Origin: Sipunculus nudus
Taxonomy: Eukaryota; Annelida; Sipuncula; Golfingiida; Sipunculidae
Reading direction: 5' to 3'
DNA: 64,000 bases
NCBI GenBank assembly: GCA_026874595.1
Contig: CM049317.1
Coordinates: 14,192,882-14,256,881 of the forward strand
The notes under the pieces are model-generated. The model was not told where the DNA came from. It saw nothing but the letters and a program-made list of their open reading frames with translations, and made no database searches. Position 1 is the stretch's first letter; every line of letters starts with the position of its first letter. A program made the position numbers and the translations under genes. Positions 11,412-23,517 of the stretch are shown one piece after another.

Positions 11412-12960
11412 TCACTTAATTAACTTACCTTGAATATTTGCCAATGCACAACAAATGGATAGAATTTCATCTGAATATTCTAAAAGGGAAATGGGCATGG
11501 TGTCAGATAATATTTTGAAAACCTTAATTCGCCTGATGGCTCTTTCGACATGAATCCTAACTCTAGCCAGTTGTCTGCTTGTTTCAACTTCTTTGCGACT
11601 CAACTGTTTCTTTCCCCTTGTAAAAGATGGTATGGCTAATGAACAATTTTTCAGTGCAAGGGCTTCAGCAATTAAAAATCCCCCATCAGCTAGAACTTGG
11701 TCACCAGGTTCAAGTAAATCGAGAATGCCCGACTGTAAGGTAATAACTTTATCAGAAGCTCTTCCACCCCATGCTTTAGACAACAAACTGATGTGCCCGC
11801 AGGGTGTTATACCTGTCAAAAACTTTAAAGTGTTAAGGTGTTTATAACTGGAATAGGTTGCTGCTTGGTCATGGAGATTCTTTTGGCCTTTCTATGAACA
11901 CTTTATTGCAGTCAATAATAATTCTGCACCTACTGTATATGCCCTTGAAAGGTTTGGGTAACCTGCTCATAACAGTATCTCTGTCTGGCCAACGGATAAG
12001 AATCTTAAGATTATGTGCAATAATTTGCAAAAAGGGTCCAAGAACTACTGAAACTTGCTTTGTGCTTATGCCAAACCTAAGTTTACATTTCATCAAAGTC
12101 AGAGTAATCTGATGCGCAGTAGAAATGAATTTTCTGGTTGGTATGAGATGGCCAAATAAATTAATAAGCCACATCAAATGGGCAAATGAGGGTAGCCCAG
12201 TGTAGCACCGAACCTTGCCATCTCTAGTAGTACTTTCCCCAAAAATGTTAATAAAACTATATTCAACCTTCTTTAGCTTGTCATTCTCTGCCTGTAATCG
12301 GCCAAGTTCTTTTAACAGCTGCTGCTTTTCTTCCTTGAGTTCTTCGACTTCTTCTAGCAGAGGGTCTGGGCCAGTTTGACAGCCTATAATGGATAGATAA
12401 TATATGTCCATTTAGTTATAAAGACATGCATTTACATTGGTTCAAAATATATTTTTTAATTAATGTCTACTTCCTGAACAAGATTTAACGTTATAGGTCA
12501 AGCAGTTTAGACCAAATGTTTAAATAACATGTTTAGAGAGCTGCATTTTTATAGCCTGCAGTTAACAGAAATGTCCTATCCATGATATAATAGGCATATA
12601 TATATACAAAGACTGAAAGTAATTGAATGTTGTAAAGGTAATTACAATGTGAAATAAAATAATAACAATATGCACCTGTGTCTTTGTATTTTGGTTCTCC
12701 AAGAGATAAATCTAACATTATCTCTGCTACTACAGCCTTCTGTGTAGCCTATTCTTGTTTCTCCTTCTGATACTGTTCTTCTTTTTCCTTGAACTCAATA
12801 GGACGCCTCTGAGCACGAGCATACCGATCTTTCTTTACCTTAGGTGTACTGGTATTCAATGGTGTACCAAATGCAAATAATGATGGCACATAGTCAGGGT
12901 CATTAGGGTCATCTGATGGCTTACCTGAAAGTAATGACACAGGTCTGCACATGAACACGC

Positions 12961-13011
<51 letters not shown>

Positions 13012-13453
13012 CAATTTCAATGTATGTTTTTTATCAATATTTTTTTAACAGTATCAACAATATTTTATCAACAGTAATTAAAAATAAAATAAATTTTACT
13101 GCTACTTTTAATTAATTACATTACATTGAATAAAATATTGAACCATAATAAGTTGAATGGCTATTGACAATGGCTAGCCAGACCTGTTGGGCAACACACA
13201 GCTAAATTACATCATAACATCAGCATTAGCATACATAGGATGTCAAATTTTTCACCTGCAATTAATACATACCTCCTTTGAAGTGTGCCCCACAAATTCT
13301 GGTACCATCATTAGGCTGCCATTTAATTCGGCGGATAGCTTGGATCAACATTGTGCGCTTGCTGAGATCTTTCTTTGGGATTCTAAAGAATCCCACATTA
13401 CATCCAGGATTTTGCCGGTTAGTGCAGTCATAAACACAACAGCTGGATGGCAT
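11412..13453 (-). pseudogene. THAP-DDE transposase gene of the ISL2EU element, two lesions
   Basis: Minus-strand split gene. Exon 1 (13273-13453) starts at MPSSCC and encodes a THAP zinc finger: C-x4-C near the start, conserved W, then ICGAHF. Exon 2 (12676-12924) encodes a charged linker. Exon 3 (from 12383 down to 11412) encodes a coiled-coil-like stretch (EEVEELKEEKQQLLKELG), a helix-turn-helix region (YTGLPSF...LTLM) and a DDE_Tnp_4 nuclease. Visible catalytic candidates are D in IIDCNKVF, D in LADGGF and E in RIHVERAIRRIK. Exon phases agree at both introns. Lesions: a TAG stop at 12749-12751 in the linker, and a one-base frameshift near 11866, after ERPKESP, inside the DDE domain; the second half then reads open from about 11864 to 11412. 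The G after LAD is usually basic in related proteins, a possible further decay. Confidence 0.88.
12964..13008. repeat. (TA)n microsatellite
   Basis: About 22 TA units in the intron between the THAP exon and the linker exon of the transposase gene. Confidence 0.95.
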
Positions 13454-13631
13454 AATTATAATCTTTTGAAGTGCAAAAGTAAATAAAACGGCGTGAAAAT
13501 GAAGCATGAACACGGCTGGTATCACAGTGTTAATCAGTTGCCCTGTGCCTGCCACAGCCTGTTTTTGCCTTACAGTGCACCACGTGGGTAGTGACCTAGT
13601 TTCTGTGCCGTCACAATCGGATGTGTCTATA

Positions 13632-13947
13632 TGGCCATTGCAAAATTTAGATAAGTCGAAAATAACGAAGGTAGGATTACCTTTATTGCACTGGCGTCGC
13701 GCATGTGTTTGACATCAATAGCAAATACTTTCACACGCAGTGTTTGCTTATTGGCCAAAACCTGGTAGTTAACATACACCCAAGCGGTTAGTTAAGTAGA
13801 CAAACGGTTTCTCTGTTGAGCGTTTCTTAAATAACTCGTTTCTTGTCCTGAAGGTAAAATAATTTCTCAATATTGGTATAACAACATTGAAAAATATAAT
13901 ATTATGTAAAATAAAGTTAATTTGTTAAAAAGATTTCTTCTTTTACA

Positions 13948-13992
<45 letters not shown>

Positions 13993-14108
13993 TTACCAAT
14001 TTATAAAAGATACACATAAAACAATATCGAACTGTGAGCACAGTGTAAAGTTGAGATACATGTATAAACAAAGCTATTTTGCAATATGTTTGCTTAGTTC
14101 TGCTATAA
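13632..14108. other. Spacer between transposon and lectin receptor tail
   Basis: No exon found. Contains a (TA)n tract at 13950-13991. If the exons at 4651-8294 belong to the receptor gene, this is intron. Confidence 0.5.
13950..13991. repeat. (TA)n microsatellite
   Basis: About 20 TA units. Confidence 0.95.
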
Positions 14109-14246
14109 TTAATCTGTACTTCTCCGACCTAGTTCAGTTGATGATATTTTTAATGTTCTATGCTTACGTTCGTTTTCATCATGTGGGCGCAATATGTGTA
14201 AAATTTCCTCAGATTCAGGTTCGCTCATGGGTCTCTCTGTCATTTC
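14109..14246 (-). CDS. Candidate terminal cytoplasmic exon (46 codons with stop)
   Basis: After the acceptor attaacag this exon opens in phase 0 with EMTERPMSEPESEEILHIL and runs to TAA at 14109-14111. It joins directly in frame to the membrane exon, which ends in phase 0. The composition is acidic then basic, as in a cytoplasmic tail. A good internal donor (C|GTAAGC) near 14172 leaves phase 1, so the exon may also be internal. If entered with one carried base instead, it reads NDRETHERT and stops at once. Confidence 0.55.
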   Translation of the reverse strand, partial: EMTERPMSEPESEEILHILRPHDENERKHRTLKISSTELGRRSTD

Positions 14247-17200
14247 CTGTTAATATAAACAATTTATGAAAATTGCAGGAATCATTTATATGTATGGGTA
14301 TACCTCCATTTGTGTTATCATAAAATTCTTGAGTAATCATCAATTTTCGGCCAACTGTCGGCGAATACAAAAAAAGAAAAGAAAAAGAAACAAATAATAA
14401 ATACAATATATGGACATATGTTTGCTATTTGATATTTTAATCTGTAATACCTTATGGCTAATACAACTTGTTTTAGAAAATAAATGTTAGATTATTAATA
14501 ATCAACTATAAGTACAATAAACGTTATAAGTAAAGGTAATCCGGTAAAAATTCGTGTGGAACAAGTACACTTTTCCTTTTCTTTTCCATTTGTTTATTAA
14601 TTCCTACTGCTTCATATGTAAAAAATATTATATTTAAAAGATAGAAGATACGAGTGACATATCACGTGTCCGTATCTTTCAAAGCGAAATGTTAACTCAA
14701 AGCCATCAAATTAAAAGCATAAATACAATGTTAAGTTTATCCTTTTGCATGGAATCAGGTTTTATCCACTTCTCCTTTTCTTCTTCATTATGATGACCGT
14801 TGTTAATTTCCTTTGAATAACAGAGATCATCTAAAGATCCGCACTAGAATATTATTGATATAATACTATGTTAACAAGGATATTTCTATCAATCAAATTC
14901 AGATATCCACCTTTGGGTACTAATATATTTTCCTTCGTTATTCCTCTGGCTTGGGGGGTATTAATTAACGGTTAAAATACAATACTAGTAAATGCTAAAT
15001 GGAATCTTTTTATTTAATATTTAAATTTTATGAATGTTTTAATTTTTGCAATTTAGCCTTTTGTAAAAAAGTAACACTGTGGTCGGGTGTTTATTTTATT
15101 TTCTCAGGAAGACGTTACCGATTAGGGTAACCTCTACATAATCCAGGAAATCACTTGATAAGAACGCATGAAAGTATGTCCTATTTTTATAGTGTTCAGT
15201 GTCAAGGATTAAATATGTTACCTTTTCATTGGGATATCTCTTGTTTGTCTTCCTTCTGTATAGGAAGATCCCGATACATACAATAGAAGCGGAAAGGGGA
15301 ATGGCAGTAACTGGCAGGATAATTTCAAGATGGGTGCTTCCTCCATCTATGGATGCAAACATGTTAATATAAATTGTAGATTTGCCCGCTCATTTCATCA
15401 TATTTACAATTTTTCCTAATAAAGATTCGAGGAATTTGTAGGCGCTGAAATTTTTGCCATCATAAGTATAATGTAAAGTCTGTGCCATTTACAGATATTG
15501 TTTTTCTTTAAAAAGTAACATATAACTCAGATGATATAAGTGATGTTAAAGAAATAACTTTACATATCATAATGGATTTTTATCCATTTTGCTTATCCCA
15601 GCATCCGTTCCACGTATGACGCCATTTCGATAACGCTGCATAACATTTTCAATCATCTCGATATGCGAGAAACTACTTATGCTAGTGTTTTTTTTATGGA
15701 TTTTATTTCTGCATTCAGTAAAAAGTTTTTTCTAAAATTTATTGAACTCGGTCTAAATACAGATATGTGCAATTTGATAATACATTTTATTTTATTTAAT
15801 CGTCCACGAGTAGTTAAGTTTTATGATAACATTTCTAAGAGCTGTTTTTAAAGATTTGGGCACCCCAGGGCTGTGTGTTATAACCAACATTATATTTTTT
15901 TTTTATTTACGAATGACTGTGTGCCAAAATCGGGCGATTGTCTAATAGTAAAATATGCGGATCGCACAACCGTTACCGGGCTTATCCGAGGACCGTTAAA
16001 TGTTGGGATAAGCAAGAAGTTGATTATAGACCTTCGGCGTAAAAGGTCAAAGGTTTTGCCCATATAATTAAATAGTTCTGTGGTAGAAATTGATTGTTTT
16101 AAATATTAAGGTATCCATATGTCATCGAACTTGGAGGAAAATATGAATTATTGTACGAAGAAGGCCCACAGCGGGTGTACTTTAAAGGTGTCTTAAAGGG
16201 TTTGGTCTAGGCTTACCGCTAATAAGGCAATTTTTATAGAGCAGTTATAGAGAGTGTCTTGTATCTGTCTGTCACTCTATGAGGAGTAAGCATCAATGCC
16301 GTGACACTGAATTTACTTAATAGGGCTGATAAAATGGAAAGAGTAATTATGGGGATGTCTTTGCCATCTTTTGAATCAGTTTTCCATAAGAGATTGCGTA
16401 AGGAAGCGAGTGCTAAAATCAAAGGTTTTAATCACCCAGCGCATAATATATTTCAGCTAAAAAAAATTGTTTTTTACTTGTCGTTACCAAGTTATTCAAA
16501 AAGAAGTTAACCAGTACCTACGTGTCAGGGATTCTGGAACTAAACCGATCCATGGCGGAAAACTAATCTGTAGACAATTACTTTTTTATGCAATTTTATG
16601 AATTTATTTATTTTCTTTTTCAATGTATTACAACAAGCTAGTCAGGACATATACTATTGCATGCAATATTTTAATATGTATATATAGCAAATATCTGATC
16701 AAATCTTGTTTGTCTATATTTTAGATAAACCCTAAAATTGGCGTGAAAAATGTTCTACGTATTTATAAAATATCTGCAACATGTCACATACCATTTTGGG
16801 TTTTTGCTCCCTGAGTTGACTAAAGTTCTGGGCCTACAAAATAAATATTGTGATCAGCAATAATTTTCAATGCCTTCTGTTATTTTCTGCTATGTGGGTA
16901 AGTTGGCTTAATACACGTTCACTAGAGATTTTTAAAAATATAAATATGCAGTCATTCAAGGAAATGAAAACAGCATACGATTAAGGAATTACTGTACATT
17001 CAATATATAAATCTTTATACACAAAATTTAAAGATATATTTAGCCGAAGAAAATTATTTAAAAGTAAATTTCACTCACGCGAACTTTCTATAGCTGATTG
17101 TGTAGCAGGACCATTGTTATAATGGACACCTTAGAGTGACAAATACATGCACATGTTAAATATCGATTCAGACACTGTAGATTCAAAAGAAGTTTATTTC

Positions 17201-20200
17201 CAAACCGCGAACCAAATGGTTCTGAATCTTCTACGCCCATATATACGCGGATTTGAGCATGTATTCATTCTTAAGGTGAATTTAAGTATTTATATCTGAA
17301 GCATATTTTTTGTTGTAGATAATAAATTATATTTAAAGAATGCACGTTACATGTGAAATTGTGACGGTCGTGGCAGGGGCTTACTCTCCATCTCAACTGG
17401 TGCCCCCACTCGCGATACCCAACGACGCAAACTTCATTACCAGACGGTTCGTTCGGACCCCAGTGCGCTGTCACATCTGTAAAAACATAATGAATAAAAA
17501 TGTACCGGCGGGATTATGTAACGCAATTGGACGTTAATGGGTTTTTTCATGTGAGGAAGACAACATGTAGAACGAATAAACTTCTGATGGTGTATCGGCA
17601 AAGGCCGTAAAATTATATAGTATTTTAAGAAAATGTACATAATGCATTTAAACATTTAAAATAGGCCAACCTCCGTGGACAATTCTAATTTCCACAGAGG
17701 GAAGTATATTTTACAAATATATTATGTATTCAACTCAAATAAAATATTAAAATGTGCAAAGGTAAAATCACCAGTCTTGCAACTTTAATGAGACCTATGG
17801 ACACACTGTTTTATTCTCGGGGCAATCTTTAAGGCGCAGGGCTCTTTCTAATATCAATCAGAAAATCAATGACCAAAGTCATGATCCCATTTAAATGGCC
17901 CCTGTCCCTTGAACATTTAAGATAACTTTTAGAAATTGAATACCAAGAATTATTGAAGCAAAACCATTATAGCTTTAAATAAAAAATATAATAATGATAT
18001 CACATCGAACTTAAGTACAATAATTTTCTGGAATATCGTATGCTTTGTAAAATAAAAGTCCACAAAGCTAATTGTCCAAAAAGCTAATTGGTACAATCTC
18101 ATGAATGAAATCCATAAGATATCCATAATATTATTTATACTAAAGAGCAACTGCGATTCTAATGATTATACAATTTTTCATGTTCTTAATAACCGTGTAA
18201 TTTAATCACACTATGTCGTAAGCCCTCGGTAAATATGCTTATATATTACATCTTACAAAATTTTCAGATTAGCTGAGTCAACACTACATTTCAAATTATT
18301 TGCTTATAAAAGCGTGTTTATGTCCCGTCACTGGCTGCCTCCTTTTGGAGGTTTCTGGCATATACTACTTTTTAGGGGAAATCCCTACCAATATAGCAAA
18401 GGGAGAGGTTTTATCTTTACATGTCAAATCAGAGCAACGTACCTGTGAGATAAGTTTCGGTCTGCTCTGCTAGACACAACTACGAAATTACGAATGTATA
18501 TAATGTCACATAAAATGAAATTAATATGAATGAGAACTAACCGTCATATATAGAAAAGCCCCACTCATTTGTTCGTAAACCTATCCAGGTCTCAGGACAG
18601 ACTTTGAAAATATTCATCCGAAGTAAACTTAAAAGGGTCTCATTTTTCGGCAGGGTGGCAAACGTCATTCCATAATGAACACATGTTGTTCTGGCCGAGT
18701 ACCAATTTTCTGTCCCACAAAAGGCCACGTAGCACACCCCAGACAGGAGACGGCAGTTTGTTTGAAATAGCCCAAGATTCAAACAACCCTGGCAACCTAA
18801 TAGGTAAGTGATAAAACACTTTAAATATAAAATAATATTTTTATCATTTTTTGTTTGATAAAAATCGTTTAAAGCAATTGATATTAAAATTCCGTTTATT
18901 TATTTGTTAATGCTACAAAGTTAGTACAAAGTATGTCTGTACATGGAGGAAATTTAAAGAGACTCACATCATGTTCAAATGTCTAGACATATAATATATA
19001 TAAATTCATAGAGCCGATTAACATGTCCAAACCAGGAGTGATTGAAATCTGTATGGAGAGGGAATTATGATTATTGTTTGTCTTCAGGTTTAATGTGTTT
19101 AATAGGATATACAATATAACCATCAGACAAAAGCTATCAATTCCATTGGCCAACTGCGTAATAATAACAGGGGTGATTTATGACCAGTTACAAAAAAATA
19201 CTACTACTGTTAAAAAGGTTTTGACACGTACAGTTGATAATTCCAGTGAAATATTTACAAGTGATTTTTTTTCTGATCAAAATTTATATTTTACAATAAT
19301 GTTTTTAAAATAGTCCCAATGATTTAATTAACTCAACAAAATCACACAAACGTTGTTTAACTGAACTGTTACTCAACTTGTATTCGCATATAAAATTATT
19401 ATATGTCGTGAAAGTGGTAAACGGAATCTTCGTTTGATTAATCAGTTGAATCAAACTGAAACTTAAGTTCATGTAACGTACACGGATTTTAACAAAGTAA
19501 TTTATTTCCTTTTTCGTGCAAATGAAAGGATACAGACTTAGGACTTTCACTGATTGAAAAATTTTCCAGGTATTACGCAAATTGTCTATTTGTGATATAC
19601 TTTGGTCAACTTATAATTGAAATAATAAAAATGATAGGTTAATACCCGTTCATCTTTAGATTGAAATTCATACCGATAAGCTATTTGCACACTTAAAATA
19701 ATGAAATATTACTCGACAGTTTCGTTATCACGAAGAAGTGGAAAGTGGAGAAAAAGTTCTGATCTGCTAGGTACCAGACGATGCTGAAACAGCTAATTTA
19801 ACCATTCCTGGTGATCTATGGAACTGCTATCTGTTCAGTGCGAGCATCTTTCGGCTGAGCAGATAAGCAGATTAAAAGATGGCAATTGGGTTTATATGTA
19901 GAATTAGATTTGGATCAGCAGCTAGTAAATGAAATGAATTGGTATGGAATAATTGTAAATACTGGGTATGGAATGGTAAATGGTCTGTCATACAACTTGC
20001 TCAAAACTGATTAGGCAAGTTTTGTGATAAAGAACTCTTGTAATATTTGCCATTTCAAGTGAATGCAATGGTGAATCAGCCACAGTGTGAATTCCCTGAT
20101 ATCTGTCACGTATTTCTAGTAATATAGAATATGCAACCTGCCTCCAAACTCTGGTCGGATTAGTTACAACCTATCAATAAAATTTCATCATCGTTTAAAT

Positions 20201-23200
20201 TAATTGGATGAAAATCACACAATATTTACTCCATGAAGTACACGCGATATTCCAAGACTCAGTTAACAATAGGACAAATTCAGGTAAACCTATATTAAAC
20301 TACATACAAATAATTCAGAAGTTTTCTTTTGTCTACTCCTCTTTAATGTTTGTCATTTTAACTCATATTTGAAATTGTGTTTAAAAATATAACTTTTCAT
20401 TAGAAATTCGTCCATAACTTTGATGGCTAGCGTTAGTTTTAGAACTCAAAGATAAATCAAATTTTTAACTAGAAATCTGTATTCCAAAAATACAAGCCTC
20501 CGCCATGTGGGGGTTCCTATTGTGGAATGTTCCCCAGGCCGTGTTTGCATTCTCTTCTTTGGTCCATATTCTTAGGTTCATTAGTGCCTAAGTAACTGTT
20601 CATGTTTACACTCCTTGATGACGTTCCTGAATCCGGATCATATGCAGAATTCATACTAATCAATTCTTCACTAGGCTGTTCCCGAAATGGGCTTAAAATT
20701 TCATGAGATTACGTCCATGACTGCGTGAGTTAGGTTGTGAAGAAACACACAAACACACACACACACATGAACGGGAATGATCACATTACCTCCAGCGGCA
20801 GGCAAATATTTCTCCTTATAAACACCAAATATAAAATGTTAATTACTTGTATTATTAAGATCTTTTCATAGATCATTTTAATCAGACCACAACCTGAAAA
20901 AAGGAGGAATACCTCTGTGTATTATTACAGACGGTGCGACGTTGCTAGAAAATTAATACGAATGACATTTTATGTAATTTTATATTAAAGAAAACTGTAT
21001 TATTACCACGAAATTCATGTTTATTCTGCTGTGTAAAATGTAAATTCAATGTGTTTAACTAACAGCCAAAGGCAAGTGGCCTTGGGTATATGGGTGGGGT
21101 CAACGCTTATGGCCACTAATTAGGGACAGACTGCTGTAGTGCAGTCATTATAAGATGTCTAAATAATTAAAGCGCTAGCTCCCCATCCACTGCGACCCAC
21201 AACCTTTCGTTCCGTTTACATCCTGTCAATTCAACCAAATACTATTGATTTATTGCTCGGTTTGCTCCATGGTGTTATGAAAGAATGTGCAGTTATGTCA
21301 TTGAATGATACCATAGTGGACGAGCCACCTGTACCGGTCTTGAATAAAAGTTGTTTTGTTTGTTATTGTACTTTTTGCTTCGGTATGATAAACACGCGCC
21401 GCGTGAACGTTGCTTGAAAACACGTTTGGATATAAGCCCATACCAGTGTCAAACGGCTCTATCCAACACACTATCAGTAAATTGCACTTTGGCCCTAAAC
21501 GGCCCTAACCAACTCACTCTCAGTTTTTTTTTTTTTTTGCACTGAAAAAAAAGGTCTTAGACAACCTACTAACAGTTACTTGCTCTCCGGGTCTGAACAA
21601 CCCTAAACAAACCCATACAAAGTTAATTGCCTTGCTGGTTTAAACGGCTCTAAATAACCCGTTAACAGTCAATAGCACGGCAGCACTGACAGTATGAAGC
21701 TCATGTTATAACCTCTGATATTCTCCCTAAACGTGTTTCAGTTGAAATGTATGTAAAACGAAAGCTTATTAATGTAAGAAAGTTAAACTTTAATGCCTTC
21801 TCGCTTAAAAATTATAAAGGAATAATCAATATACACGGAATATCACCCGAGAAGGGTCCGCTTGACCCGCTTTGTTATATTACACTAGCCGCTGTATTGA
21901 GCAATTAGTCATCCCTTTTATCCAAGCTGGACTAACTTTGTCAACTTGCTAAAACAATCAATCATCTAAATACGCGAAGTGATGCAGGAAAGATTCGAAT
22001 ATCGAACAATTGGTATTGCTGTTAATACGCCTTATGGTATAATCTTCGATCAGTCACAATTAACCCAATAATACACTCTTTATCAAGAAACATTATGATA
22101 TTTTCAAACGATCATGATAATAAATATCTTAAACATTACCGCTTGTTTATAATCGTTATTGTGCAACATGAATGGAATAACTATTTTTTAAACAAGCAGT
22201 AAATCAAGAAATTTTGAAGCAGAAATTATACAGATCTTTGGCGAAACTATACCACATAGAAGGCAAATCAAAAATTTGACAAAACGGAGCAACTTGAGGT
22301 CACAATTTAAATTCGATATCACTGATGTTTCTCGTAATCATCAATAAATGATTAAATTTTAAATATGAATGACGTTAAAAACCAAGAATCTTACCTTTGA
22401 CTTCGCATATGAAACCCATATTCCTTGTTGAACAGTGTACAGCCTCCAGCGTTTTGCTTGAGCTATTTATTGCCCCACAGTTGTTCACTGTATCTCTTAA
22501 TTCATTTCCTACAAATATACGGCCATAAAGTCAGGTCATTGAAGCTTAAGTTTTTTTTAAGTCAGCATAGTAAAAACTTAATGGTTAAGCTCGAGAATTT
22601 CAAATTTTATACGACGAAATTTTAAATACGCGCAAAAAAACAATATATTTTGCTACCCAATTTCGTTCCATTTGTCCATGTCCATCCCAGATTCTTTCGT
22701 TGTCTATCAATCCAAATAGTGTCCATTTGTCTCTGTTTCATTTTATTGACGATGCGAATGCCATCCTTTTCATCCAAGTGCCTCGGAAGAGAGAGCCCTT
22801 TCTTATTGCTACAACACTTTTCACTCTCTGTTTTGTTTTCCTTACTATCACATAAAATATCTGCTTTCCCTGGAATTCACATAGGTTTTACCAATTAGAT
22901 TTTTTTTTTTTCGGTCAAGCATGATTTGTGCTAACAATCTATGAAAAATACCAGTTCATGTTTTTAACCCTTGTGTCCATTATATTTAATGTTTTTCCTT
23001 TCCTCGTAATACGTTTTCCTTTACGTGTGAACCGTAGTCACGAGATAAGGACTTCCATCTGTGATGAATTACTAAAACCAGCCCAGGGAGCAACAATACC
23101 GCAGCTGGGTCGCGAGTTTGTCATAAAAAACAATATATTATTTCACTTTGTCGTACACTGATAACTTTGATAAATACGGAGGGCTCAACTGCTGTATATG

Positions 23201-23517
23201 CGCGGGACATGTACAAGAATAACATCACGTACAAGAATGAGAAGCGACCAAAAAGGAATTAAAATATTAATGTAGATATGATCATTTTACGTCGTTTAGA
23301 ATAAATTAGGAGGCAGGTTATATAAAATGCTGAATGGAATTATTTCTAGACCACACTCTACTAATTTAACAAGGATGTGAACTTTTGTTTAGAAAAACAT
23401 AAGTCAGTAACATTATATTCCTTTGTAAATAGTGGGTTCATATTACATAATACACTTACCGGCTGTAAGTACCAACTGGCTAAATAACAGAATAAAACGC
23501 GTCATTGTCGGATCCAT
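14109..23517 (-). CDS. Transmembrane receptor with two C-type lectin domains
   Basis: Seven exons chain with matching intron phases to give 314 residues before the tail: 23460-23517 (signal peptide: MDPTMTR, then a hydrophobic run ending LVLTAG), 22657-22869 plus 22395-22508 (lectin domain 1, residues about 22-128), 18542-18796 plus 17351-17476 (lectin domain 2, about 130-254), 17079-17129 (Ser/Thr/Asn linker) and 15222-15346 (membrane segment about 281-302, then YRRKTNKR as stop-transfer). Domain 2 has WYSARTTC, TWIGLRTNEWG, WGPNEPSGNEVC and a final C; domain 1 has GWTWTNGT, NNCGAIN and MGFICEVK. The sugar/calcium motifs are altered (EPS instead of EPN, WRV instead of WND), so classical calcium-dependent sugar binding is doubtful. 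It probably acts as a surface recognition receptor; the ligand is unknown. The last exon shown, 14109-14246, is phase 0 and ends the frame with TAA; the tail has alternatives listed separately. Confidence 0.88.
14304..14354 (-). CDS. Candidate tail exon with tyrosine motif (51 nt)
   Basis: Acceptor gccgacag and donor G|GTATAC bound 51 bases whose only open frame needs one carried base and reads GRKLMITQEFYDNTNG. The EFYDN motif looks like a phosphotyrosine signal. Its phase (1 in, 1 out) does not fit the phase-0 exit of the membrane exon, so it would need a different upstream exon or donor. It may be an alternative or relic exon. Confidence 0.4.
14727..14843 (-). CDS. Candidate tail exon, phase 0 (39 codons)
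   Basis: Acceptor attctag, then an open phase-0 frame beginning CGSLDDLCYSKEINNG and continuing through an acidic EEEKEK stretch. A phase-0 donor ATT|GTATTT ends it at 14727; otherwise the frame stops with TGA at 14706-14708, which would make it an alternative last exon. It follows the membrane exon in frame and is the most natural first tail exon. Confidence 0.55.
15640..16520 (+). pseudogene. Degraded LINE reverse-transcriptase fragment
   Basis: This plus-strand relic lies in the receptor intron between the linker exon (17079) and the membrane exon (15346). Frame 15663-15851 shows FFMDFISAF, resembling the FxDFSSAF motif of non-LTR reverse transcriptases. After a frameshift and a decayed 'GAPQG' area near 15855-15875 (caccccagggctgtgtg), frame 15873-16067 shows FTNDC and VKYADRTTVTGLI, equivalent to the catalytic YADD region with the second Asp replaced by Arg. 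The stretch 16301-16510 resembles the C-terminal end of such proteins (HPAHNIFQL). Stops and frameshifts make it clearly non-functional. Clade not assigned. Confidence 0.75.
18797..22394. other. Large receptor intron between the two lectin domains
   Basis: No further exon compatible with the flanking phase-1 junctions was seen. It contains a short AC-rich run near 20748-20767 and a degenerate tandem repeat at 21449-21684. The gap 19000-21400 otherwise shows nothing I can support. Confidence 0.5.
21449..21684. repeat. Degenerate tandem repeat, unit about 47 bp
   Basis: About five diverged units share the pattern aaacggctctaa, then caa-c-cac/acta, then cagt-aattgc. Clear starts are at 21450, 21496 and 21640. 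One unit is interrupted by a T run (21524-21538) and an A run (21545-21552). Confidence 0.55.

Larger units (their letters stand above)
8862..13628. mobile_element. ISL2EU-type DNA transposon, full length, inactivated
   Basis: A 4,767-base element is bounded by perfect terminal inverted repeats. The string tatagacacatccgat at 8859-8874 is mirrored exactly at 13616-13631. With the two-base AT target duplication (8860-8861 and 13629-13630), the ends are AGACACATCCGAT and its complement. Weaker inverted similarity continues inward, for example gtaaggcaa near 8918 and its complement near 13566. Inside are two convergent intron-containing genes: a plus-strand SWIM/YqaJ nuclease and a minus-strand THAP plus DDE transposase. 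That gene pair, with a two-base duplication, is the known hallmark of ISL2EU elements. Both genes carry one nonsense change and one frameshift, so the copy is not autonomous now, although its ends look usable in trans. Confidence 0.9.

Noticed and set aside
16799-16847. Possible minus-strand exon between gtag and gtatgtg sites in the receptor intron
   Set aside because: Its open frames do not match the phases of the neighbouring linker (17079-17129) and membrane (15222-15346) exons, which already join perfectly to each other.
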